Source: Istiophorus platypterus (Eukaryota; Chordata; Actinopteri; Istiophoriformes; Istiophoridae). Taken from it: 64,000 bases of DNA. The DNA lies in NCBI GenBank assembly GCA_016859345.1, contig CM029118.1:28577501-28641500 (forward strand), written 5' to 3'. A model generated the notes under the pieces. It had not been told where the DNA came from, made no database searches, and was given only the letters and a program-made list of their open reading frames with translations. This document shows, piece by piece, positions 1-13,132 of the stretch (position 1 is the stretch's first letter; the number at the start of each line of letters is the position of its first letter). Both the position numbers and the translations under genes were made by a program.

Positions 1-1684
1 TAGCAACATCATTCGCTTAACTTGAAGTGTGTATGAATGTGATGTGGTAAATGCAGCTTCATGACGCACTTGCTGTAACTGAACACTCAGTATGTGTGTT
101 TGTTTCCTTATTTTGTTGTACGTCTCCATATTTTTTATGGCTTTTATTTCTGTGTGTCTGCTTGTCTATATTATTTCTCTCGATTGTGTGATTAGGCATC
201 TGGTTGTGGCTGCTGTGAGTGTGTCTATATGCATGTATTGTATGTGTTTTCTGTGGGCATCCTTACTTATAGTTTAAATCTGCATTTTTCAGTTTTAGAG
301 CCAGACAGAGATACAGCAACAATGCTGTAATTTTTTGATTTTATAATCGTGTTTCTGTTTTCAACTCTCTCCATCCTTGTCCAGTCATTAGTCTGCTTGT
401 CTTTCTCCCTTCAACTCTAAGCCACCATTACTACTTTTAAGATTTTCTGCAGTTTTGACACAACTGTCACTCCATTTTAAGTGTAGGGGTTTGCAGTTAC
501 AGGAGCTGAACTTAAGGGTGTTTTTGGTTTTTTTTGGTTTTTTGTTTTTCTTTCAATGCTAGCAGCTTTTAGTTAAAGTCAGTTTTGGAGTTTTTCCGCA
601 AAAAGTTTGACACAAAACAAATTTAGAGACTTCCAGGGCAAATGTTGTACATAAATTCTGACATGCTGCCTGCCCCATATGTTTCAGGAATCTCATGGTT
701 CAGATGTTACATTTCATTACATTATATTCATTTACCAGACAAACACATCAAGAGCAGTTTCAGAAAAACACCTTTTGATTTTGGAATGAGAGCAACATCA
801 ATCAGACATGGATAAAAAACTTCGATGTCAACAAACCTTTGGCCATGTAGCATATGCCAAGCAAAGTTATTCTGCCAGCTCATGGTGGTCCAGCACTGTA
901 CTTAAACTCTATGATAGGTTTTCATGTAATTTGTCATTCATCATCATCATTAGTCTGACTTTCACATTTTGTGCGCTTTCATTCTGACATTAAACCTTAT
1001 GTCAAATTTTACTCACTTCAAAGCACACTCACAGTTGAATACTTTGCATTTTGGTCCAGGATTTGTTTTTCACTCCCTGTGGGCTGAGGCATTTTATACC
1101 CAGCGCCTGAAATTAATCTTGGTAAATAGTGCAGCCTGCGGTGTCTCAGTGTGGGGGTGAGACAGTCTTCTCAGATTAGGCATGTATAATTTCGGCAGGA
1201 GCAGTTGTATTTTTGCACTCAACTAATATATCAGCCCAAGTGTTTTTCTCAAATACACATACACACACACCATAGTGACACAGATGAACCCGATCAGATC
1301 AATTGCGGAGGCCCCAATGTGTCTATGTTTCAGTCCTTAGCAATCAAAGTGATCAGTCCAATCTCAGCAAACAGACGAGTCCTCACTTTTAAAGGTCAGC
1401 AACCAATAAGATGCCTCTTTGCTGGAGGTCAGAGCCAATCAGCAGGTCCCTGGTGGTATGACTCAGAGTCATTTTTGTGATCCTAGGTCCTCACTACAGC
1501 ACCTGTAGCACTCATGCATATTGAATATATTAGGGTCTTATATGGCCAATTTTTTTGATGGAAACAAATTTAGCCATTCAAGGTTCTCCTGTCCTTTTGC
1601 CTGTCTGTGCTGTTGGCAACGCTGTTTTTCTGTTAGAAGATTGGTCCACTGTTTGGTTTCATCACTGTGGGAATATAAACAGAG

Positions 1685-1721
<37 letters not shown>

Positions 1722-2205
1722 GAGGGGAAAAGACTGGAAAGCCACAGCTTACCCTGAGCTCTTGTCTTTCAGCACATTTGAAAGTTTTCTTCTCAGTTTG
1801 TCACTTTGACTCTGATTGACTTTATCTTCTTTTCAAACTCTGACTCCCCCTCTGGCTACTGACCCCCCATGTGTCTGTCCTGTGTCTTCTCTAATCCCTT
1901 TTCTCTGATGTCACTTGTCTAATGTGTCTTGTTTGTGAGCTACTCACTTACTGGCAACTCTTCCTTCTTCCCATTTTCTCATCTCACCTCTCTGCACCCC
2001 TTTCTTGCTTTTCCTTCCTTTTGCTTTCTTTTAAAACCCTGTACTCTCTCTCTTTTCTTTCTCCTGTCCTCCAATTTTTTCCTCCATTCCCTTCTCATTT
2101 CCCCTCATATCCACTTCTTTTCTTTCTCCATATCTTGTCATGCCTCTCCTCTCCTCTCTATATTTTACACCCCTCCATCTCCTCCCCTCTATCTTTTCAA
2201 TTCAG
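1..2205 (+). other. Intron upstream of the first visible cadherin exon
   Basis: I see no coding exon here. The stretch ends in a long pyrimidine-rich tract (about 1925-2203) and the acceptor AG at 2204-2205, so it is the 3' part of an intron whose donor lies outside the window. It contains an (AG)n microsatellite at about 1688-1718. Short open frames within it, including those in the pyrimidine tract, look non-coding. Confidence 0.75.
1688..1718. repeat. (AG)n microsatellite
   Basis: A pure GA dinucleotide run in the first intron. Confidence 0.95.
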
Positions 2206-2386
2206 CTGTATGATTTGGGCACCCCAGCTGATTCGCAGTCCAGCTCTCCGGGCTGTCTGAACACTGACGGCAGCTGTGTCAACATGGGCTATCCATCCTG
2301 TGGCCACCGAGGTCGCTGTCACGGCGAGTGGGGCTCCTTCAGCTGCCAGTGTGTACCGGGATACACAGGACACCAGTGTGAACAGG
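2206..2386 (+). CDS. Cadherin exon: laminin-G tail plus EGF-like domain
   Basis: Acceptor AG is at 2204-2205 and donor GTAAGC starts at 2387; the exon ends in phase 1. It encodes 60 residues starting LYDLGTPADSQSSS. That segment and the following Cys (residue 17) resemble the closing strand of a laminin-G domain. Residues 24-58 form an EGF-like module with six cysteines at 24, 32, 38, 47, 49 and 58, including GSFSCQCVPGYTGHQC. The module sits in the extracellular membrane-proximal part of the receptor, between two laminin-G domains. The first laminin-G domain must begin in an exon upstream of the window. Confidence 0.93.
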
Positions 2387-5233
2387 GTAAGCTTGGATTT
2401 TTTGGCTTTGTGCAGTGTGGTAGGTTGTGGTAGATTGTGGTGTGGTAGATTGTACCATAACAACAAAGTCATCCATGGGTTCTGGAAAGGTCATATGCTC
2501 CATGAATAAAAACTTAAATGTCTATGTTGAGTTGTGCCATGTAAAAATAGAGCATGAATGGTAGAAGCTGAGCAGAGATGTTTCATTCTTGGAAAGCATG
2601 TTTATAGCACTAAAGTAAAATGGAAAGCAGCATTGATGTCTTGAAGTTTTATGTTGCAAAATTTACCCAAAGGAAATAGTTGGGGGTTTTTTTCAACCAC
2701 AACTAAATTCACTGTGCAGTCGAAGGAACATGAACCTGACTTTATAAGTTATAATGAGGCTATTTTTTAAATTAGATACATTTTTACATTAGATACATTT
2801 ACATTTTATAGGCCATATGATCATCACACTTAATATAAGCACAGCATTCACTCGTGCAATTTATTTTATTAGCTTATAGCTTCAACTGTGTAGAACAGCC
2901 TGTCAGATTCATGTGAGGATTAAAGAGGATAAAATGAGACACAGTAACATATTATCGGCTGTTTTCATGGATGCACAGCAAGTAAACACTTTTTTATTTG
3001 CAGTGCAAAGTATCAGTCTTCAGGACTGTATTCAATCCAGCTGATAAGTTCATGAACATTAAGAATTGGAACCTTGTAAAATACAATAAAGCTTGAGTAG
3101 ACTACTGTCTTTGTTGGATCTTACAAACCTGGGTTAATTACCTACTTCTATTAGCACCCACTGCTGTTTCCATGCCTTCCTAGCATTAATGATATACAGT
3201 GTATTCTGCTTCATGACATCCTTTATGCAAATGGGACATACTCTTTGTAAATTCATGCATGCTGTACTGTATGTAGGTCAAGCACTTACCCTTCCATTAG
3301 AAGATTCTTCATTACTGCTGTGAAATTCTCATTTTACTCAGAGAGCAGCAGGCTCATGGCTGGTCCATAATAAGGATCATTATGGTCTAAAGAAAGCAGC
3401 TCCTTGTGAGCTTCTCGGTGTTGGTCTTAAAGCTGCGGAGGCGATTTTCTGACTGCAGAATTTGGAAGAGAAAATTATTGGACTGAGATGGGATCTTAAA
3501 TGATCGTCATCACCCTGGTCCTACACCACCTATTGTACATGCCCTCCAGATTGAGGAGTGCACCTCCAGTAGTGCTCTGCCAGGTTTTACTGTCTTGTTC
3601 AGATCTCCACATGGCAACATTCTCTGACAGGACTGAGTCAAATTAATATTAGGTCAGTACGGTATACAAAGAGTTATTTTCATGTAATTTTCTTTAACAG
3701 TTTAATCTTTCTTAGGAAAGGGTCTCTGTAGGTCTCTAATTCCAGCGTTAGGCCTAAATATGAATATTGGCAATGACGAACTGGCCTTATAGTCTTATAC
3801 AATCGAAGAACAGTGATGTGGCATCTAGGACATCGCATGACACCTCAATGAAAAATCTAGGAAGTCAGAATTTTTTGTATGTTCCTGCCTAGTGTGACAG
3901 CTCATTTAACATGTTCCTTCATGGTGACCAACAGCATGACAAAGTGGTCTCCTAGGGTTTTGTCGCTGCCTGTTTGGCATGCTCTTGAAAGCATGTTTGC
4001 AGTTTCTTGAACCTCCTCCCCAATGACACGCAAAGAAGGGAATGATGATTGGGATCAAATCAATAGTGTTTCCAGTTTTCTCAACCAAGCCTTAGCTGAG
4101 ACGGTGCCCATCAGGAAAGACAAAAATAGTCGGTTAGATCAGGGCCTTAAACTATTGTAATGCATTGTGTCCACAGTAATTTCTGGGCTCAGGGATTCCT
4201 AATTAGAGTCATCTTTTGACATTTCCATTCCCTCAGAAATCTAATAGGGGCCAGATACACAAACTTTGAATGAATGGTTAAGTGAATGAATTAATCAATA
4301 AATGAATGAAGGGGTGTGACTGAATCACTCTGTATACTCATGAAATGATTCATATTTTTGAAAAAGCAACAAAGTCATCATTAGAAGTAGTGTGCATTCT
4401 TTTGATTTTTACAATCAAACTGTGTTTACGTGATTTTTCTAGATTACATTTACAAGCCTATGAAGACACAGTCTGGCTGTGATCTGGCAATACAGAGCAA
4501 AAAATAAAACCAAAACACCTCCCTATATGGCCTGTCCCTGTTTGGGGTTTAGATGCAGACCATGACCCACAATGTCCCCACGTCAGATTATAATGGGTAC
4601 ATATACTGTAACTCTCCCTCACATTTCCTGTCATCTCTCTACTCTCCATGATAGAGTCCTCAGAGGTTAAAGTGAGATTTGGCCGATGAGGGAACCCTAA
4701 GATCAGATGTTAAGGAGCAGAGATGTCTTTTGTGTGTTTTTATTTCAGTTCTTTTACAAAATAGGCCTGTACTGTTGGAATATTTAAAGACCTAAAGGTA
4801 GACACATTTAGTCCATCCCACCTCACCTAAATGGCATTCAGACTGAAAACACCCCTTTATTTAAAAAATGTGCAAGTAGCTGTTGTTGATCGGGCGTGTT
4901 GTTTCAAGCACTAATGAGACGATGAAATATGATCCAGGGAATCCATTTGGAAACTTATCCATGAGTTTGAATTCTTGTCAAACACTACTCACTCCACAGT
5001 GGTTTTTAATGTTCTGAGGAAGTACTTTACTGCTCTAATAACATTATAACCCTCAGGAAGATTCTTCATATTGGAAAGAGAAAGCATCTACTATGCATCT
5101 AAGTAGCAACAAGAAAATATATTTTTTACTTATGTCAAATTTGCTACAAAAGTCAAGCATGGATTTAATAAATATACCCATTTCTGCAAGTTTAGTCCAC
5201 TTTTAATTCTCAAACCTAGCACTATCTTTCTGA

Positions 5234-5296
<63 letters not shown>

Positions 5297-7389
5297 ATGC
5301 ATGTGTGTACATACACTAGAGGTCCCAGAGTATTCCTTTGATGGGCACAGTCACGTGCATTACCAGTTGGCATCCCTCCTGCCAGCCCGGAAGACATGGG
5401 TTCAAGTCCTGGTTCGAACTCGCAAACACAGCAGCACCATCCTCAATCTGATCTCAAAGGAGCAGAGTGAATACCTACGACTAGAGGTAAATCCGTTGTG
5501 TGTTTGTGTGTGTGGCTAGACTTTGATGGAAGACTGTGTTTAAAAATTCGTGATTTCGTTTCAAATCAATTGTCATGGTGTAAAGACGCAAAATTACAAA
5601 AATTGTGTCACTGTTTCAAAAAGTAATGCATCTAATTGTATTTGGTTCATTTGCTTTATGAAAGAGATACGAGAAATTGTCAATATCAGTCTCATATCTT
5701 CCGAAATCTAAATTAATTTCGAATTCTCCTCATGCTCTGTGTAAGGAAATTTACATTACAGTGATACTGCAGCTAGAGTATGTTACATATTTTCCAGTTT
5801 TCAAAAGAACATCAAACAAATTTTTGGACATATTTGTGGAAACGATCTAATCATCAAGCCTCTAAGTGGGCATATCCCATGGAAGCGAATGACTGTTATC
5901 TTGACAGCTAGCAATTCTAGCTTCCCTGCTCTGCTACTGACAGGGGAACATATTTTGAAGCTATTAATACAATATGATTTTTTTTTTTTTTTGCAACAAG
6001 CCTACATAGTATGTGTCACCAAGCATTGGCATTTTCGGCAGTCTGTCCCTCTACAATCAGCAGGTAAGATAGGATAACAAACACAAAAGTGGTTCCCAGT
6101 AGATGTGGGACTACTACTTTTACGGCATGTTATTTCAACAGCTCTCACTTTCTGCTCTCTTGCACTGAGTGCTGTGCTATCCCACATTATAAAAAGTAGG
6201 GCGTTCAGCTAGCTTTAGCTCTCCCTCATTGGTCTAGATGTGGTAATGGTGAAATAACCAGAGTATCCCATTGGGAAAGGGGTCTCAGACTGTATATATT
6301 AATTGGTCAGCTTTAATTAGCTAATACAGTAGGTCAATTTTCATTTTTATGGCGAATATTGGCCTGAGCTGACTGTGTCATATTTTGGTTCCATGGCAGC
6401 AGCTGGAGATCACCCAGCGCTTAATCGCTGCACACACATGAGATGCTGATGCATGATGTTAATTTTCTCACGTATCTCTTGGAAACAAAGCAAATTAGTA
6501 TATTTTCCAAAATGCCGACCAATTCATTTGATGTGTGACCACTGTTGTCAGTTTAAAAAGGTGACTATTGCAGGGTTTTTGATTTCACAAAGACTTTTAT
6601 GTTTTATCCTTTTAATATCCTTAAAGGCTAAAATTACTGTAATCTACTGTAATGTGTCATACATATGCTCCCAGTTCAAAGTGATCTCAGGCTTTAATTT
6701 ATTGCATTTTCTCATCTCCTTGCTGAGGAAAACAATGGTTCTTAAATGGTGCACTAGCAGAACAAATGATTTTGATTGGCAACAGAAAGCACACTGCCAG
6801 AAATGACTACCTTAAATGTATTAATATGTTATATGTATTGCAGGCTTCACATCTCCTACTTTTTTTCATTGGTTGCTTTGCTTACAATTGAAATGCTCTC
6901 TCATATTTGCTTATTTGCCAAACTCCTGCTTTTTTTTTCCATCTTTCAGCCCCAACTTACTTTTACTTTTCCAGTTCCTTCCTCCTGCTGTGTCCCACCC
7001 CATACTGTAACCGCAGGTACTGATCAAACATCAGTGTCTAAAATGATAATGATTATCCATACGCAGCTGTTTTTATAGTAGCTACAACCTCTCCTCTGAT
7101 CCCCGTCTGTCATCCATCTGTCTCTCCTTCCAAATTATCCATTCCTACATTTCCTCTTAAATGTCAGACATACTGCTCCCTCAGCGCAGCCACATGACGA
7201 GAGTGTTCACATCATTTATCCGCCATAAACAGTGCATTAATTCCTGGATGCAGATAATTTAGTTTATTTCATTTCATTTTCAGCATATACAACTCACATA
7301 CAGATGTAAATAAATAATTAATAAGTAATCACAAGCTGTTTTGTGACAAATTGAATCAAAGCAATTTTATATATAGAATTATACACTGG

Positions 7390-7440
<51 letters not shown>

Positions 7441-10400
7441 CAAAATCCCCATACATAATATTTCCATTCCACAATTCCATTAACCATTATACACTTTTTT
7501 TTTTTTAATAAACATCCAAATTCCTGTCGTGTATATACAGTCTGGAAGCATCTTGTTTTCAAACCATACATTAATTGTGCAATTTCTAAGTCCACCAAAT
7601 CTCTAAATTTGAGAGCATGTGAGTTTATAAATAATATCTTGGTTGGTTCATCATAATCAACTCTATGTATAATTCTTGTAGTCCTTGTCTTTAGTATAAA
7701 AATTGGGGTTATGATTTTTTTGTATGTTTCCCAGATCAACTTCACATATATGTGTAATAGCTACATATATATAGACACGTATATATTTTCAGTGTATAAT
7801 TTCTATGGGATCTGTACAAAAACATTAACGTAAAAAGGGAAGAACTAATAAGGTAGAAAAACTGCTTTGATTTAATTTTAATTTGATTTTAATTTGCCCA
7901 AACCGACCCCATAGTAAGAATGGTATTGAACTACTATGCATTACTCTTGGTTGGCTGCAAACTCACAGTGTGAAGAGCTCATTGTTTTTGTTGTTTGTGC
8001 ATGATGCATTCCAGCAACGTGTTTATTCAAGATATTACAGTTTCATTGTTTGGAGCAACTTTTTCCCTCTAGGATCACATTTTTTTTTATTTAATATATA
8101 ATTGTTTACATAGGAAAGTAAATACTAATCTAAATTGATGTAAATGTTGTGGGATTAGCTCAAGAGTGAAAACATATCCACTTAAGGCTAAATGGGAATT
8201 CTATTCCAAAATATTCAAGTGCTGTTGAAGATTAAAGCATAGAAGTTAATTCTTAACCTTTGGGAATAGTATATGTAAAAAAATAAATAAATTAATAAGG
8301 TCACAGTTTCACCTACTGGCTTTAACATCTCTCAATCACAACTTGCAGTCTTCAGCAGTGAATGGGGCTGGCTCTGGCGAGAGAGGATATAGAGAATAAA
8401 ATTGAGAGGGACACCAAAGCGCTTTTCATCAGTCTTAACACATCAGGTTTTAGTCTCAGTCACTCAGATTGAAGAGCTTTCTTTCAACAGGGAGACATCC
8501 ATCATGTAAATTGCAGCCAGCCTCATTTTAAGTAGAACACACTACAGTGTAATCACGAGACATATTATCTGTGTCACAAGTGCATAATGAAAAAAAAAAA
8601 GAATTTTGCTTTCGTACACATTTGCAGTAAAAATTAAAATCTTCGTATCAAATGATCAACACAAACTCCAACACAAAATTACAGCTACATAAAGTTTATG
8701 GACAGCTGCTGTGGTGTCCAGGTGTTTCTATTATTTTGTAATAGATACCAATGAACATAGGCTAAAACACAGAAACACCTCTGTGTGTAATGCAATAGAG
8801 CTCAATAGCACCACACACAACATCCTCCAAAATGAACAGTTGAATAAATGACTCTCTAAAACAATTTAAATGAAAACTGAACATTATAACCTTCATAAAT
8901 GGAGGATTTATTGCAGGACTTTATTAGTTTGAGCTAGATATTCATGATAAATTGCCAACTGAGTGTATTTTTGTAATTATCAATTGTTTGTGCGGACTGC
9001 AAAGTCCCTGACTGGAATTTACCAGTTTTTTTATGTGCAGTTTTCACTTTGGAAAACTAGCAATGCATATATGCCTGGTAGCATCAGATTTTCTTTAATT
9101 TAACAGTTTAATCATACAGTATATAATTCACCATCACCATTTAACATTGTTTGTTAGGTTGCAAGAATGTTATCATCAGTTACACCGTACTTGAATTAAT
9201 GTATACATCTCCTCAAATGCATTGAACATTAGACAGTCTTAGAGGAAAAGTCTTTTACAATTACATTGGAATAAAGTTTGAAATGTAAGAGGGAGAATTA
9301 GCCATGGGAGGTCCTGTCAGGTACAATAATGTTGAAGTTTTATGGTCTGTTGTCGCAAATGGAGAGGTTTGACACTTCTGAGCTGTCATCACTGCTTCTC
9401 CTTCCCTTAAAACTGCATTCTTTTTTCACTGTTTCAGTTTCTTTCAACCAGTATTGGTGTCTCTATTTGTTTGTTGTTTTTGGCATCTGCCTGCCCCTTT
9501 TTTTCATAACTTTTTGGTTTCCTTTGTTGTGAAGACATTGCACTCACATTAGAGTTGACAAAATGTAATGCTTAGATTATTATCGTAGCCTTTCTAGGGT
9601 CTTTTTTTGATTAAACTTCTTTATTGCTTTTTCAGCATTCAAACAGAAATTTGTCTGATAAAAAAAAATCAAACAGATAAACTAACAAAATGAAAAGAGA
9701 AAAGAAGGTTGCAAATAAAAACAACACACACATATTCCTCAGTGTGTGACAAGGGCTATAATAGAACAATATTACACATTATGTACATCCATCTAGCTTA
9801 GACAGTCATATAAGCATAAAGAACAGGAATTGGATACGTGAATATCAGTTGTCTTGGTGATCATCTTTATATATTGCCCCCAGATAAGGGCCCCATATGT
9901 TCCTGAGTACCTCTAGCCTATTATTAGCTCTGTGGATAAGTTGCTCAAGGAGGAAATCCTAGCCAGCTTTTCTCTTGCATTCATTAAAACTAATATGCTC
10001 TTGTGTATTCTAGTGTCTCGACACTATTCTGCCTCCTGTTGTTTGGGCTGGTTTTACTCTGGCACACACTTGTTAGAGCACATTAACTTCCATTTGCAAA
10101 ATACCCTATATTCTTTATATTGGATTGAGCTGACATTTGTTTCCAGGATTTTGTTAATACATTTAACAATATCTAATCAGAGGTTAAGAACCATTTTTTC
10201 CCAAGTGAGTTTAACACCCTCACAGATTGGTGCTTTATAAGTAAATTGTAAAACCTAGATGCCCCCCATCGAAGTTTCCAACTTGCTCGCCAAAACTCCT
10301 GAATGCATGTAAAAAGGGTAACTTATTCCAACTTACTCCAGCAAATGCCAGCACAGGGTTTCTATTTGGTATATCCTCTCTTGTCTGAGTAAGAAAAGTC

Positions 10401-13041
10401 TGTATTGAGAAGAGCTCCACCAGCTTTTTCTCCATTGCTACCCAAGCAGGGGCGCAGGTATCTGGAAGATTTGATTTAGATAACTAACTGTGTGAGGAGG
10501 CACAATGGTACCAATCTATTCTTGGGCGTCCCAAGCAATCCTCTTGTGCATATATTTTGTTTTTATCATAGGATGGCTTCCTAGCCACCCATAGATAGCT
10601 ACTCAGGTTCTGTTAAATCCAGCAAGAAGCAGAGGAGGAAAATCCAGAGGTAGCATGTATGTTAAATATTTAATCTGGGTTACTACAATCATCTTTGAAA
10701 TGTTTATCCTTCCTAAAAGTGAGAGATCCAATTATGAACAGTTTAGCAGAGAAATTTCTAGTTTGTGGGTAAGGGGTGGTTGATTTAATTTGTGATCATA
10801 AAGCTAAATAAATCAATCAGGAAGGAAGCCATTTAAATTTCTAATTACTGTTAATATTCAGGGGCTATAATTTAGGTAAAGGCATAGTATCCAACTTCAG
10901 TCAATTCATTTTGTATCCTGATATTCGTAAGAAAAAGCCAATCAGGATAAAAATCTGTGGCACTGTACTTTCTTGGTTAATAAACAAAATATCATCCGTA
11001 TATAGAAAAAATAAAAAGAATAAACTTATGTTCTTTTTTGCCTAGAGGCTATGCATCTAATATTGATATAAAACCAAACAGCTGGAGCTAGAGGTTCCAG
11101 AGCAAACATCAGGGGAGAGAGGGGGCAGCCCTGTCTGGTCCCACATAAAAGTTTAAGATGGACAGAGGTATTTTCATTCATTAGGACCGAGGTTGGATAT
11201 ATACATAAAAACTTTACCCATTTAATATAGGCCCAGAGAGAAAGCCAACAGTTCAACGCTGTTTCTGTTTTGCCATGCAGGTTGTAACAGCCTACATAGA
11301 TTACCTGCTGTCTGGTTCTAATGATTCCTAATTTATCTGGATGAATCAGTGAAGTCAGGAAACTCTCTTATCTTGTGACCAGAATTTTAACAAAGATTTT
11401 TGTATCAGCATCAATCATAGACACTGCTCTGTAATTGCCGCACAATCGTAGTTCTTTAGCCATCTTATTAATTGATATTATGATCACATCTTGCATCCTT
11501 TTTGGTATACTTCCCCTGTGGAATGCATCTTTAATTGTAGTGAGAAACCTTGGGGCCAGGAGATATGAAGATGTGTTATAAGAAAATCTGTTTGAAATCT
11601 TTTTTCAGTTTGTTCAGCTACGGGAAGGTGATGATTATTGTGCATAAATAAACATTATTACTGCTATATTGTATTAAAAATGGGTGAATATTATTTAAAA
11701 AATAGAGAATGAAATTCATTAATAGATGCTAATACAAGGAAATGATTATTACCAGTTTCATTATTACATTAATTTAATTGCCTTCAGTGGAGATGGTGGT
11801 GGAATCAGTAGTATACAGATGATGCATGCAGTTTTGAAATCATGAACAAATTTGATTTTATAAACTGAAAAATTTTATCTTGTATGGTTTTACGTGTACT
11901 TTTCTGAGATGAAGTTAAACTGTACTTCACAATTATGACAGTTCAAACATACACTTCAGTGGCATATGCAAAGGACAAATCATCATGATGTTGCACGCCA
12001 CAAAGAAAAAAGGGGAAATCAGTGTTTAAGAAAAAAGTCTGCTCTGGATGTATAGTATCTTGAATTGGTAATACACTTTGTAAAGGCAGCAATGTATGCT
12101 TTTCAACCTGTGATTTTCTTCAGTTTCATGTCCTCACATTGCGAGTTACCCATATTTTGGCAACCATGCTCAGTGACTAACCAGCTAATAAATGAGTACA
12201 TTTCATGATGAAAAAAAAGTGTATGGTATTTCAAATAAAACATTATGAACAAATTGTTTTATAAGCAGGACATTTATAGTGTTCACTGTTAATCCACTGT
12301 AAGTGCAAAATTTTCACCCACTGCTGCAGAGAACCACAGGAAGCCAAGGGGTCACTCCTTGTTGCTGCACTAGCAACTTGAAGTGGTTAGTTGGTTTGCA
12401 TTTTGCTGTATTTTCAGTATTGTGTTAAGGGCTTATGGCTTACCCACAGACCACCCACATAGCTGCTGCAGATATGACATAGACTATGCTATAGCCGATT
12501 TGTGTCAACTAAAAAACTTAGCAACATGCTACTGAGATAGCACATGGACTGTAAGAACTCCAAGTGGGTTAGCTTTGGCTGCTTGTGTTTACTTCTACAT
12601 GTTTCTGATGGTGGTAGAGATTATTGATAGTAAGGGAAAAATCAAGGAAGCTGAAGAGAGACTCAGTAGTATCATTGTTTACTATTTAAAAAAAACAAAA
12701 CATCTAATATAGAAATTTCCACTTCAAGCCCTATGCTGACTGAGATCCTTGCTGTCCATCACAGAGAATGAATGAAGATAAATGTAATGATTCCACTGAA
12801 GTAGTTTCTGGTTCAGTAAAGAAACAAGGCAATATACCTTGATGTAACTCCTGTTCTATACTCCTGTTTGCTCTGTATCACAAAACTAACGAAAGAATAT
12901 AAAAACAATTACTATTGGTAATTTCTTTAATTTGCAGTAATATGCAATATGCCATAGAACACCTGAATACAATGCAGTCCAGAATAACAACAACCTCTAG
13001 CTATGACCTGCATAAAGCTGATTTCAATCCTCTATGACAGT

Positions 13042-13132
<91 letters not shown>

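Noticed and set aside
1922..2213. Two overlapping frames rich in Leu, Ser, Phe and Pro upstream of the first exon
   Set aside because: They translate the pyrimidine-rich stretch preceding the acceptor. They are compositional artefacts.
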